Origin: Paucihalobacter ruber
GTDB taxonomy: Bacteria; Bacteroidota; Bacteroidia; Flavobacteriales; Flavobacteriaceae
Reading direction: 5' to 3'
Assembly: GCF_006494535.1 (NCBI RefSeq)
Contig: NZ_VHIQ01000003.1
Location: forward strand, 124,001 to 188,000
Length of the DNA: 64,000 bases
Under the pieces are notes generated by a model. The model had not been told where the DNA came from and did no database searches. It saw nothing but the letters and a program-made list of their open reading frames with translations. The translations under genes and the position numbers were made by a program. Below, one piece after another: positions 27,053 to 35,203 of this stretch; positions within the stretch are counted from its first letter, which is position 1; each line of letters begins with the position of its first letter.

Positions 27053-27210
27053 GAGATTGCTTCACCCTTCGGGTTCGCAATGACCCCCGTTTATTGTTTT
27101 TGTAGTTATTGCCTGTTTGGCCTTTAGATGGACGATACGTCAAAGCCAAATCTCGCGTAACAAGGACGGTCATTGCGAACCCCCAACTTCGTTGGGGGTG
27201 AAGCAACCTC
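27053..27210. repeat. BIME-like paired hairpin repeat, copy 2
   Basis: The left hairpin (27053-27084) is almost identical to that of copy 1. The right hairpin (27168-27210) keeps the outer arms GGTCATTGCGA/GAAGCAACCTC but has a different perfect inner stem, ACCCCCAAC-TTC-GTTGGGGGT. The spacer GTTATTGCCTGTTTGG...AAGCCAAATCT is nearly the same as in copy 3 at 38 kb. The remaining bases to 27377 hold CCACCCCATTTCCCAAC units and no gene. Confidence 0.8.
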
Positions 27211-27377
27211 CTCCACCCCATTTCCCAACTTGATTAAGCACTCCCCAACTAAAAGCGCAAAGCAAACTCATCAACCCTCCTACGCTATCGCTCCGGCGGG
27301 TAAGCTCAAAAACTAATAACACAATTTAAAATTGAAGGAATTCTTTCTTAATAAACTTCGGAGCGCTCAAATAAAAC

Positions 27378-27890
27378 TTATAAGCCTCCTGATAAAATAT
27401 CATTTTTAAAAGTAATCCACGTATTGAGGTCACCATTAATATATATTTCGCGCTTTTTACGTAACACTCCTGTTAATCCGCCCACGGCTGCACCAACAGG
27501 TAGACCTAAAATAATTCCTGCTCCTGCCCAATCTCCTGTTGAATTATTATCATTTAAATAACTTAAATCACCTTTCCATCTTAATGATGAAGATCCGCCT
27601 CCACCAACAACAGCCCCGATAACGCCTCCAATTATACTTCCTTTAAGAACGCTACTACCTATTGCACGTTTAAATTTGATGGCACCTAAATCTGTTGCTG
27701 ATAAAGTATGCAAGCTATCTCTAAACCTAATGGTAAGGGTAGAATCGGATACACCGTACAAAAAACCTTTGGCAATTTTGTGGTCATCAAGATCGTAGAT
27801 GCGCACAAACTTTTGGTCTTTAGAATGCAATACTTGAGACACACCGCTAACAGAAATGAGCAGTGCAAAAATTAAAACAGTTGTTTTCAT
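27378..27890 (-). CDS. Secreted protein of unknown function with glycine-rich hydrophobic segment, paralogue 1
   Basis: Starting at the ATG at 27890, the protein has 170 residues with signal peptide MKTTVLIFALLISVSGVSQ. A 45-bp in-frame extension upstream adds only MVVFKWYANQLNSII and is unlikely. The segment KFVRIYDLDDHKIAKGFLYGVSDSTLTI is a small beta domain that resembles the start of many Bacteroidota envelope proteins. Two glycine-rich hydrophobic stretches (GGVIGAVVGGG and GLPVGAAVGGLTG) could insert in a membrane. The N-terminal ~30 codons are identical in DNA to the paralogue at 35204-35701, while the rest has diverged. Function is unknown. Confidence 0.75.
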   Translation of the reverse strand: MKTTVLIFALLISVSGVSQVLHSKDQKFVRIYDLDDHKIAKGFLYGVSDSTLTIRFRDSLHTLSATDLGAIKFKRAIGSSVLKGSIIGGVIGAVVGGGGSSSLRWKGDLSYLNDNNSTGDWAGAGIILGLPVGAAVGGLTGVLRKKREIYINGDLNTWITFKNDILSGGL

Positions 27891-28242
27891 TATAATAGAA
27901 TTTAATTGGTTAGCATACCATTTAAAAACAACCATTAATGTGCTTTAGCAGGGCAGTATTTAAAACACGTTCATCTGCATTACATTAAAAGTACGAAAAA
28001 ATCAATCACACAGATCAAACTCAGTAAAAAATACAACAGGTGGATCTTGTTAACTGTGCAATAGTATTAAGATTATAGACATAAAACGGATGGGATATTA
28101 GATATTAGAGGTTAGATATTAGAGGTTAGAGGTTTGAACTTCCCTAAATAGGATTGACCGTTTTTAAACATTAATTTCATTATTAAAAATAGTAATAGAT
28201 AGTTCTCGATACAAATGTTTTCGCCCCTGCTCAAACATTCAC
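27801..28242. repeat. 442-bp duplicated segment, copy A
   Basis: By eye this stretch is identical, without gaps, to 35612-36053 (constant offset 7811). It covers the first ~30 codons of the secreted-protein gene, its upstream region, and a repeat-rich intergenic part with ATTAGAGGTTAGA units. The first mismatch on the outer side is at 28243. Beyond 27801 the two genes differ at many positions and carry an indel. Confidence 0.85.
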
Positions 28243-28346
28243 ACGAACTGAAGGTAGTTAGCGACTTGATAAAGTTTCGTCACTTCGATTGATTCCGAGG
28301 AACAAGGAATCGTATCGACAAGCACTCCTAAAAACCAACAAACCGT

Positions 28347-28354
28347 TATCTTTG
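28347..28354 (+). promoter_or_regulatory. -7 element (TATCTTTG) of the PepSY-like/DUF2490 pair
   Basis: TATCTTTG matches the Bacteroidota -7 consensus TAnnTTTG. It lies 23 bp before the ATG at 28378. No clear -33 TTTG lies at the right distance, so this is a moderate call. Confidence 0.5.
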
Positions 28355-28377
28355 TAATTAATTAGACGGTTTTACAA

Positions 28378-28965
28378 ATGAAAACACCACTCTTGTATTT
28401 AGCCATTCTTGTATCACTTCTGCTAGTTGGCAATACCCAGATGATGGCCCAGCAAAAGTACGAGCGGGAGGTGCGCATTTCTGCTGATGACGTGCATCCC
28501 GATGCGCTCAAGTTTTTAAAAGATTCACCCGTCAACTCTAAGGTAAAATGGTATAGAGAAATAGGGCTGGATACCACCTCTATTGAAGCCAAAACCAAAT
28601 ACAAAGGTCAGCGTTACAGCATTGAATTCTCTGAAAACGGTGTGTTGGAAGATGTTGAAGTTGAAATTAAGGCCCGTGATTTGAAACCTGACATTCTTAA
28701 AAATATTGAACAAACCATCGAGCAGGCTTACGGCGATTTCAAGATTGAAAAAATACAATTGCAATACACCGGAAGTCCCCAACTTTTAAAGTCGGTTTTT
28801 GGTTCTAGCACCATACCCGATGCGGTAATCATTAAATACGAACTGGTGATTAGCAGTAAGGAATCTGAAACATTCAAGCGGTTTGAGTTGTTGTTTAATG
28901 AGGAATTAGAATTGGAGCGTACTACCGAGATCATCACCAAAAACGATATCAACATTGAATATTAA
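28378..28965 (+). CDS. Secreted PepSY-like protein
   Basis: The 195-residue protein has signal peptide MKTPLLYLAILVSLLLVGNTQMMAQQ. The rest contains repeated alternating strands such as YKGQRYSIEFSENGVLEDVEVEIK, followed by helix DLKPDILKNIEQTIEQAYGDFKIEKIQLQY. This beta-helix pattern is like the PepSY-like domain often seen in periplasmic Bacteroidota proteins. It overlaps the next gene by 11 bp, so the two are co-translated. A small periplasmic partner of the downstream beta-barrel is a fair guess. No enzymatic motif is present. Confidence 0.65.
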   Translation: MKTPLLYLAILVSLLLVGNTQMMAQQKYEREVRISADDVHPDALKFLKDSPVNSKVKWYREIGLDTTSIEAKTKYKGQRYSIEFSENGVLEDVEVEIKARDLKPDILKNIEQTIEQAYGDFKIEKIQLQYTGSPQLLKSVFGSSTIPDAVIIKYELVISSKESETFKRFELLFNEELELERTTEIITKNDINIEY

Positions 28966-29641
28966 ATACTGTTTTATAGCAGGCATACTGGTGCTGACTA
29001 TATGGGTATCCAAGGCTCAAAGCAGCTATGAACTGGGCTGGTTGCCATCTTTAACCTTTAATAAAAAACTGCCCAAAGACTACGTGATTAACTTCAAGGC
29101 CGAATCTAGACAGGTCATGGAAAGCGGCGTGTTTAATAGCGACATCTCAGAAGGCTACGACTATGTTTTAACTGATTTTACCACCATTATTGGAAAAAAA
29201 ATAGGGATGAATACCTCCTTAAATTTGGGGTATTTATTCAGGGTTGAAAACAATGTGATTATTCATCGCAGCATACAGCAACTTATTTGGGTCAACCGCT
29301 ACGAAGGCTTTAAATTGGGACACCGTTTGGCCACCGATCAAACCTTCGAACCGGGCGAAGCACCCGCCTACCGACTGCGCTATCGCATGGTGGGCGAACT
29401 GCCCTTAAGCGGTTTAGAAGTAGACGTCAACGAATTCTACATCAAAGCCGGCACCGAATACCTCAATGAACTGCAAAGCGGTAAATACGAAGGCGAACTG
29501 CGATTAATGCCCTTTTTAGGCTACGCCTTAAACCCCAAACAAAAACTGGAACTGGGATTAGACTACAGACTGGGCAACTTTATTAATGGCCCTCCCGAGC
29601 ACACCTTTTGGATAGGTATGAACTGGTATGTGTCGTTGTAG
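28955..29641 (+). CDS. DUF2490-type outer-membrane beta-barrel protein
   Basis: The 228-residue protein starts at TTG (28955) inside the end of the upstream gene. The next in-frame Met is far downstream, and the TTG start gives a proper signal peptide, MNIKYCFIAGILVLTIWVSKAQ. The body is a series of amphipathic strands (LNLGYLFRVENN, KLELGLDYRLGNF) and ends HTFWIGMNWYVSL, typical for DUF2490 beta-barrels with an aromatic C-terminus. It probably lies in the outer membrane. Specific function is unknown. Confidence 0.78.
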   Translation: MNIKYCFIAGILVLTIWVSKAQSSYELGWLPSLTFNKKLPKDYVINFKAESRQVMESGVFNSDISEGYDYVLTDFTTIIGKKIGMNTSLNLGYLFRVENNVIIHRSIQQLIWVNRYEGFKLGHRLATDQTFEPGEAPAYRLRYRMVGELPLSGLEVDVNEFYIKAGTEYLNELQSGKYEGELRLMPFLGYALNPKQKLELGLDYRLGNFINGPPEHTFWIGMNWYVSL

Positions 29642-29650
29642 GATATAGAG

Positions 29651-29678
29651 TATTAAGTATTAAGTATTAAGTATTAAA
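29651..29678. repeat. Short tandem repeat, four 7-bp units of TATTAAG
   Basis: Four units of TATTAAG (the last TATTAAA) follow the stop of the DUF2490 gene. After it come CTTAAGACTAAGAC/ACTTAAGACTTAGG units at 29679-29714. This is a simple-sequence stretch with no visible coding or regulatory role. The rest of the gap to 29936 has nothing but a candidate promoter at 29861. Confidence 0.7.
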
Positions 29679-29860
29679 ACTTAAGACTAAGACTACACGA
29701 CTTAAGACTTAGGATTTAATCGGTGTGAATCTGTGCTCGATTTATTATATACCATGTGAAACTTAATGCCAACATAAGTTGCAGATATTTCTGAAAATAA
29801 AAATTAGCAGTCCATCAAAAAGATTCATTAACCACTATACCACTAATTCGGGAATTTAAC

Positions 29861-29868
29861 TAAATTTG
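29861..29868 (+). promoter_or_regulatory. -7 element (TAAATTTG) of the VOC/cytochrome/rhodanese gene
   Basis: TAAATTTG fits TAnnTTTG and lies 68 bp before the start at 29937. The gene is flanked by repeats on both sides and is probably transcribed alone. A -33 match at proper spacing is not clear. Confidence 0.45.
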
Positions 29869-29936
29869 AGTAAAAGTTAACTATTTACCTGAGACCTAAA
29901 CCTTTTTCCTCTTGAGGAAATTTAGCACATAGTTCT

Positions 29937-32000
29937 ATGAATCCATTTCCCTCCTCCCGCATTGTAAAGACTTTTGGTCTCTTTGCTGTTTTTTTCAGTC
30001 TTTTTTATTGTACCTCTGAACAACCGCCTTCTAAAGAAGCACCACAATTGATGGCACTTGGCTATGGTATTAATGGTATATCGCTTGCCGTAGAAGATAT
30101 AGACAGTGCTCAAACCTATTTTACCGATGTGCTGGGCTTTTCGCTTCCCAGAAAAGATTTAGAAAAAAGCCTGATCGATCAGGCCTTCAGCTCGTTCTTT
30201 CAATTTCCGGATATGAGCTACATTGAATTGGTAACTTTACCCGACTCAATGCCAACATCTGAAAAAAACGCGGCTTTTCGCTCTTTTACAAAACAAGGAC
30301 AAGGTGCTTTTTCTTATTCAATATCCAGTTCTTCCGCAGAACAAACATCCAATTGGCTGACTTCCCAAAAGTTTGTCATGGATAGCCTTCAGTCACTTTT
30401 TATGACCGAGGAAGTACCTTCCGGTTGGGGTATGAATGATGGTGGTGCAACGATGTTGAGTACGCGTTTTGTACAGCAAGACTACCCGGCACTTTTACCT
30501 GATTTCATGCAAATTAGAAACTTTCCCTACGAACGTATAACGGACTTTATCAGCTTTTACGTAATTCAGCGAGAATTTATTTCTCATCCCAATGGTGCGG
30601 TGGGTATTTCGGCTATTCAGCTGGTTGTGAAAGATCTTGAAAAGTCCAGAAGTGAGTTTCAAAACATGGGTTTTGAAGAAATTATAGATGACAATCTAAA
30701 AAATCAAGCGCGATTTCGAGTAAAGCGGCATCAGGAAATACAGCTATTTGGTGTGGATGAGAAAGACGTTGATTCAGAATTTCCGGAAAATCGAAAATCT
30801 AAGATTCTGGGCGTGACGGTTGAAGTGAAAAACCTGAAGGCTACCAGGGACACCTTGAATTTAAAACTTCCGGAAAAAGCCATTCAATTCGATTCAATCA
30901 ATCAAATCCTTACCATCCCCGGCGAATATGCTATGGGTTTGCGCATGCAATTCATACAAGAATCAAAAGAACAGGCAATGCAAGCCGAGCGACTTAAAAT
31001 ATCTTTTGGTGGCAAGCTGGATAGTGTTGCCTCGTCTAATGCTGAAGCCATGTATCTTAAATACTGTGCTCTTTGCCATGGACCAGATCGGGAGGGATAT
31101 GCTGCAGACAATGCGCCTTCCCTTCGATCGAAATCTCTTTTGGGTACTTCTTTTAATAATAATTTTCTTCGCTACACCATACAATATGGCAGAAACGAAA
31201 CAGCTATGGCGGGGTACTACAAAGCAGCAGGAGGTCCATTGGAGTACATTGAAATAGAACTCTTACTGAAATGGCTCAATGAAAAAGCTGAGATTGAAAA
31301 CCCTATTGAATTGTCTAATGACCCCATTAAAGGAGATATAGAATTGGGCGCAAAAATTTACTCCCAGGCCTGCGCTTCGTGTCATGGTGCCAAAGGCGAA
31401 GGGGTATTGGCACCTGCTTTGGGCCATCCGATGTTGTTGGCCACTGCCTCAGATCAATTTTTACGTTATGCCATTGCCGAGGGTCGTGATGGCACACCCA
31501 TGTTGGCTTTTAAAGACAGTTTGAGTTCGGAAGAGATTGACGGGGTCACCGCTTTTTTAAGAAGTAGGGCGTCGGGTTGGGATGTACCTAAAACAGCAGT
31601 AGTTAGTATGCCCACCCCGGAAGAATATGTGCTCAACCCCAACGGTAAGCAACCCAATTTTAAATTGCGGGAAGGTCTTTATTTATCGGCAAAACAGTTA
31701 AATGAAGCCTTAAAAGACAGTGTAAAAATGGTGATCCTGGATGCCCGATCTACGGCTGCCTGGCATCAAACACACATTCCCGGATCTGCTCCGGTTCCAT
31801 ATTACGAAGATCCTGAAACCTTTGTACAGCACATACCCAATGATGGTACTTGGGTGGTAGCCTATTGTGCCTGTCCGCACGCCGCTTCGGGTGTAGTGAT
31901 TCAAACCCTTAGAAGGCTTGGATATAAAAACACAGCCATACTGGATGAAGGGATTTTAGTTTGGTCGCAAATGGGTTATCCCATCCGCAGCGGACAGTAA
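29937..32000 (+). CDS. Fusion protein: two VOC domains, two cytochrome c domains and a rhodanese domain
   Basis: The 687-residue exported protein has an N-terminal hydrophobic segment ending SLFYC (Cys25), probably lipoprotein-like although the lipobox is not canonical. Residues ~43-200 and ~223-340 read as VOC (glyoxalase/dioxygenase fold) modules (INGISLAVEDIDSAQTYF; ISAIQLVVKDLEKSRSEF). Two class I cytochrome c domains follow, with heme sites C377-x2-C380-H and C479-x2-C482-H and candidate axial Met424 and Met522. Residues ~580-687 are a rhodanese-like domain with Cys644/Cys646 in YCACPHAAS and the DARSTAAWHQTHIPGS entry motif. Electron transfer coupled to a small-molecule or sulfur reaction in the periplasm is likely; the substrate is unknown. 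The gene stands alone. Confidence 0.85.
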   Translation: MNPFPSSRIVKTFGLFAVFFSLFYCTSEQPPSKEAPQLMALGYGINGISLAVEDIDSAQTYFTDVLGFSLPRKDLEKSLIDQAFSSFFQFPDMSYIELVTLPDSMPTSEKNAAFRSFTKQGQGAFSYSISSSSAEQTSNWLTSQKFVMDSLQSLFMTEEVPSGWGMNDGGATMLSTRFVQQDYPALLPDFMQIRNFPYERITDFISFYVIQREFISHPNGAVGISAIQLVVKDLEKSRSEFQNMGFEEIIDDNLKNQARFRVKRHQEIQLFGVDEKDVDSEFPENRKSKILGVTVEVKNLKATRDTLNLKLPEKAIQFDSINQILTIPGEYAMGLRMQFIQESKEQAMQAERLKISFGGKLDSVASSNAEAMYLKYCALCHGPDREGYAADNAPSLRSKSLLGTSFNNNFLRYTIQYGRNETAMAGYYKAAGGPLEYIEIELLLKWLNEKAEIENPIELSNDPIKGDIELGAKIYSQACASCHGAKGEGVLAPALGHPMLLATASDQFLRYAIAEGRDGTPMLAFKDSLSSEEIDGVTAFLRSRASGWDVPKTAVVSMPTPEEYVLNPNGKQPNFKLREGLYLSAKQLNEALKDSVKMVILDARSTAAWHQTHIPGSAPVPYYEDPETFVQHIPNDGTWVVAYCACPHAASGVVIQTLRRLGYKNTAILDEGILVWSQMGYPIRSGQ

Positions 32001-32029
32001 GTTCATCGATTTCTAGTCTTGGTCACTTT

Positions 32030-32096
32030 CTGTTTGCCGCCTGCTTGCCTCTGGCATGTGAGCTTTAGCGAAGGAGGAGGGCGAGCAAAAAAAGCC
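32030..32096. repeat. Partial palindromic repeat element
   Basis: This stretch holds the right half of the dispersed element: CTTTAGCGAAGGAGGAGGGCGAGCAAAAAAAGC (given here in two blocks, CTTTAGCGAAGG and GCGAGCAAAAAAAGC). The left AGCTTTT arm is missing or decayed. It lies just past the end of the fusion gene. A GAGGGGAATAGG block, a relative of the GTCCCC hairpin, comes at 32148-32160. Confidence 0.6.
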
Positions 32097-32260
32097 GGTC
32101 ATAAATTGACTCTATACTGTTAATTACCCACCCCTAACCCCTCCCAAGAGGGGAATAGGCCTGTTAGTTTTTATGAGACGTAGGATTATATCTGTGAGAA
32201 TCTATGGTCAATTTATTATATAACATGTTAATAGTAAAACTTAAAGCCATATCAATCTTA

Positions 32261-32302
32261 GCTTTTTTTGTACCCTTTAGGGTTAGGGCAAACAAAAAAA
32301 GC
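32261..32302. repeat. Palindromic repeat element (GCTTTTTTTG...CAAAAAAAGC)
   Basis: The outer arms GCTTTTTTTG and CAAAAAAAGC are fully complementary and enclose TACCCTTTAGGGTTAGGG. The same arms and core recur in six or more places between 32.2 and 38.7 kb. The element is preceded by AAGCCATATCAATCTTA, also conserved among copies. It looks like a terminator but is not placed next to a gene end consistently. Confidence 0.75.
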
Positions 32303-32858
32303 CGGCAATGAATTGACTTTTTTACAAGAAGTTTAAAATTTAATGCTGAACTGCGATTTTACCCACCCCTTATCCCTGTATTGATGAGACTCCTCGTCGC
32401 TCGTGCCTCGCTCGCTCGGAGTGACAAACTACCTGCGTTTGTTATACCTACAGTTTCATCAATAAACTTAAAGCCATACCAATCTAAGCTTTTCCTGCCT
32501 GCCGGTCAGGCGGGTTTGTACCCTTTAGGGTTAGCCTGTGCGCCGTAGCTTTAGCGAAGGAGTAGGCAAGCAAAAAAAGCCGGCAATGAATTAACATTTT
32601 TACAAGAAGTTTGAAATTTAATGCTGAACTGCGATTTTACCCACCCCTTATCCCTATATTGATGAGACTCCTCGTCGCTCGTGCCTCGCTCGCTCGGAGT
32701 GACAAACTAACTGCGTTTCTTATACCGACAGTTTCATCAATAAAGTTAAAGCTAAACAATCAAAGCTTTTCCTGCCGGCCCTGCCTGCGGCAGGCAGGCG
32801 GCAGGCGAGTTTGTTCACTTTAGGGTTAGCCTGTGCGCCGTAGCTTTAGCAAAGGAGT
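32303..32858. repeat. Tandem duplication with a unit of about 278 bp
   Basis: The segment beginning CGGCAATGAATT at 32303 is repeated from 32581 with small changes. Each unit has ACAAGAAGTTT, TGAACTGCGATTTTACCCAC, GATGAGACTCCTCGTCGCTC (hairpin-like), TTTCATCAATAAA, and one palindromic element (32487-32580; 32764-32876, the latter running past the unit). The second copy has a longer CTGCC/GGCAGG palindromic insert. No gene is present; the short frames inside are by-products of the repeat. Confidence 0.75.
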
Positions 32859-32876
32859 AGGCGAGCAAAAAAAGCT
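32764..32876. repeat. Palindromic repeat element with GC-rich inner palindrome
   Basis: The outer arms are AGCTTTT...AAAAAAAGCT. The inner part has CCTGCCTGCGGCAGGCAGG, itself a perfect palindrome-like block, and then TTAGGGTTAGCC and GTAGGCGAGC. After it comes ATGACGTAACATATAAGATATTAGAGG, shared with the copies ending at 37030 and 38526. Thus the elements come in a fixed order with other repeats. Confidence 0.75.
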
Positions 32877-33016
32877 ATGACGTAACATATAAGATATTAG
32901 AGGTTAAATATTAGAAGTTAAAAGTTTTGTACGAGTTATCTTTATATGAATTATCCCTTTTGAGGGTCCCAAAGCATCGAGATAGCGATGTCTTAAAGCT
33001 CATAACTTTTTATAAA

Positions 33017-33048
33017 TAAAAAAAGAGAACAACCTGAGGCTATTCTCT
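33017..33048 (-). terminator. Rho-independent terminator of the beta-barrel gene
   Basis: On the minus strand AGAGAATAGCC-TCA-GGTTGTTCTCT forms an 11-pair stem with two G-T pairs, followed by seven T. It starts 27 bp past the stop of the 33075-33581 gene and fits as its transcription terminator. Confidence 0.85.
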
Positions 33049-33074
33049 TTAATTATAAAATATTTTAAAATATT

Positions 33075-33581
33075 CTAGAACATAATGTTATAAGTTGCTC
33101 CCAGTCCAACTACTTGAATATCGATGTCGTTTTCAGCAAACGTATGTTGATAGAAGGCGTAAAAATTCCATTTGACGTTGTGGTATCCAATATGCGGATT
33201 AACGTACAACCCGCCGCTGTTATCATTGGCATTGGTTAAAAAACCGTATCCAAAGTCGGCTCCAAAAAACAACCCTTCACTGGTGGCGTAATATCTGGCA
33301 AAACCTGCCAAGGGTATTAATCCGAAATCGGCTGCGCCATCCTTACCAAAGAAGTGATTGTAACCCGATGCCACACCAATTCCAAAATTGGGATTAACCA
33401 GGTACTGTGCTCTAAGGTCGGCACCAAGGGTAAAGGAACTAAAATCAGCCGTGTCCCCAATGGGAGCGCCAATAGTTAATCCGGCCTTGAACCAGGAATT
33501 TTCGGGTGTGATGTCAATATTATCCTGAGAAAAAGCAAAACTTGCCGCAAACAAACTGAATACTAATAGCGTTTTTTTCAT
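33075..33581 (-). CDS. Outer-membrane beta-barrel protein
   Basis: The 168-residue protein has signal peptide MKKTLLVFSLFAASFAFSQ. Eight or so amphipathic strands follow (WFKAGLTIGAPIGD, FGIGVASGYNHFF, LFFGADFGYGFL, VVGLGATYNIMF), and the C-terminal aromatic residue supports outer-membrane insertion. It resembles OmpW/OmpA-like small barrels of flavobacteria. It is monocistronic and has a clean terminator. Pore substrate or partner cannot be inferred. Confidence 0.8.
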   Translation of the reverse strand: MKKTLLVFSLFAASFAFSQDNIDITPENSWFKAGLTIGAPIGDTADFSSFTLGADLRAQYLVNPNFGIGVASGYNHFFGKDGAADFGLIPLAGFARYYATSEGLFFGADFGYGFLTNANDNSGGLYVNPHIGYHNVKWNFYAFYQHTFAENDIDIQVVGLGATYNIMF

Positions 33582-34145
33582 TATTGTGATTTAAATTATT
33601 GTTATACTTATTATTAAGTCAATATCCATGCCAGTAATACAAAGCTGCCACATTAGGTGAAAGTTGGTGGTGAGAGGTTAGATATTAGAAGTTTGAAGTT
33701 AGAAGTTTGAACGTTGTACGTCCCTTATATACGTTGACTACTTAAAGCCATATCAATCTTAGCTTTTCCTGCCTGCCCTGCCTGCGGCAGGCAGGCGGCA
33801 GGCGGGTTTGCTCCCTTTAGGGCTAGGGCGAGCAAAAAAAACTAGTCATTAATTTACAATTGAGTTAACCTTACCACCCTATTTATCCAACTGTAAGTAA
33901 GTTATGATGATTAAAAATGAATACGACAAACTCAAAAACTCAAAAACTCAAAAACCCTACTCCGGCGAGCGGGCTTAATAACACATTCTCCAAAGTCAGG
34001 AGAATTTAGCAAGCTTAAATAATTAAACATTTAACGGCGAGGTAAAAGCAATAATTTTAGAATCAATAGAGATCTGTACCTTCTCTATCGGTATAGCCGT
34101 GAATGTGTGCAGAAATTTTGAAACTATATTCAGCAAAGATTTACT
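33582..34145. repeat. Repeat-bearing intergenic region with one palindromic element
   Basis: The 564 bp hold a TTAGATATTAGAAGTTTGAAG stretch around 33670-33705. A palindromic element lies at 33761-33842, with AGCTTTTCC on one side and GAGCAAAAAAA on the other and the inner CCTGCCTGCGGCAGGCAGG block. A small hairpin ATTCTCC/GGAGAAT lies at about 33983-34003. No coding region is credible. The 3' end of the SDR gene follows at 34146. Confidence 0.65.
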
Positions 34146-34961
34146 TTAATTCCCTAAAACAGCATTTGGATGAATTTTTTCCTGCGCCTTGCGTATGATT
34201 GACATAGATAATGAACGTGGAACAAGCCAATTCACAAATAGCAGGGTGCGATTTACCATACCTGGTATTACCAATGATTTTCCCTTCATCAAAGCCTTGT
34301 AGCCGCTAAGCGCTACATCAGCCGGATGGCTACACAAAACGCTGTTAGGTGTTACTTTCGATTCGCCATTACCAACCGACTTTTGGAATCCCGTCGCCGT
34401 AATGCCGGGGCAAAGTGTTGTTATTGATACTCCGGTGGTATGCAATTCGTTGGCAATAGCTTGCGAAAACGATAAAATGTAGGATTTACTAGCGTAATAG
34501 ACTGCCATTAGAGGACCCGGCTGGAAGGCAGCGACGGAAGCAACATTTAATATGCGTCCGTAACCTGCCGTTATCATTCCCGGTAAAAATAATTTAGTGA
34601 GTGCGGTAACGGTTAGTACGTGCAATTGTAACATGCACATTTCTTTTTGCCAGGGTGTTTCGGCAAAACAACCGTAAACCCCAAAACCGGCATTATTTAC
34701 TAAAAAGGATATATTGAAACGATGGGTTGTAACATGATTATAAACAAATTCTGCAGCATTTTCTCGGGCAAGATTACAATTAAGTATATAAACCTTAATT
34801 TCCGGACACTCATTTTCTATTGCGTGTTTGGCCTCGCAGAGTTTTGGTTGGTTCATATCAACAAGGATTAAATGGTGCCCATCTCTGGCAAATAGTCTTG
34901 CAAGCTCAAAGCCAATTCCGCTTGCACCACCTGTAACTAAAGCTGTATATCTGCTGATCAT
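34146..34961 (-). CDS. Short-chain dehydrogenase/reductase (SDR)
   Basis: The 271-residue NAD(P)-dependent enzyme has the classical SDR pattern. The dinucleotide loop is TGGASGIG (residues 10-17), NNAG is at 89-92, Ser142 in ASVAAF, and the Tyr155-x3-Lys159 catalytic pair in YYASK. The IHPN-containing C-terminal region suggests the group annotated as DltE-like or fatty-acid related SDRs, but the substrate is open. Asp35 after the second strand (LILVDMN) favours NAD(H). The gene is alone between repeats. Confidence 0.87.
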   Translation of the reverse strand: MISRYTALVTGGASGIGFELARLFARDGHHLILVDMNQPKLCEAKHAIENECPEIKVYILNCNLARENAAEFVYNHVTTHRFNISFLVNNAGFGVYGCFAETPWQKEMCMLQLHVLTVTALTKLFLPGMITAGYGRILNVASVAAFQPGPLMAVYYASKSYILSFSQAIANELHTTGVSITTLCPGITATGFQKSVGNGESKVTPNSVLCSHPADVALSGYKALMKGKSLVIPGMVNRTLLFVNWLVPRSLSMSIIRKAQEKIHPNAVLGN

Positions 34962-35203
34962 AATAAAAATGGTATTAAACTTAAAATAAATAAATTAGTT
35001 TTTTTTTGAAAGAGAATTATTTGCGACTGATTGACTCCAATTAATTTTCCGCTGATTTTCGAAAGTTAAATACAGTGGAGATCTAAAAAGTTAATGTCTT
35101 AAGCAAGAAGACTGTTCAAAGCCAAAAGCTCGTTACAAAATTTAACGTTATTAGGTTGAACTCCGAAATCAGGAAACTTCAATGAGCAATTGTAGCATCA
35201 CAC

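Noticed and set aside
27891-27935. Upstream extension MVVFKWYANQLNSII of the secreted paralogues
   Set aside because: The extension would bury the signal peptide; the ATG at 27890 (and 35701) gives a standard one.
32611-32823. 70-codon frame within the tandem repeat
   Set aside because: It arises only from the 278-bp repeat and the GC-rich palindrome, with no signal of protein coding.
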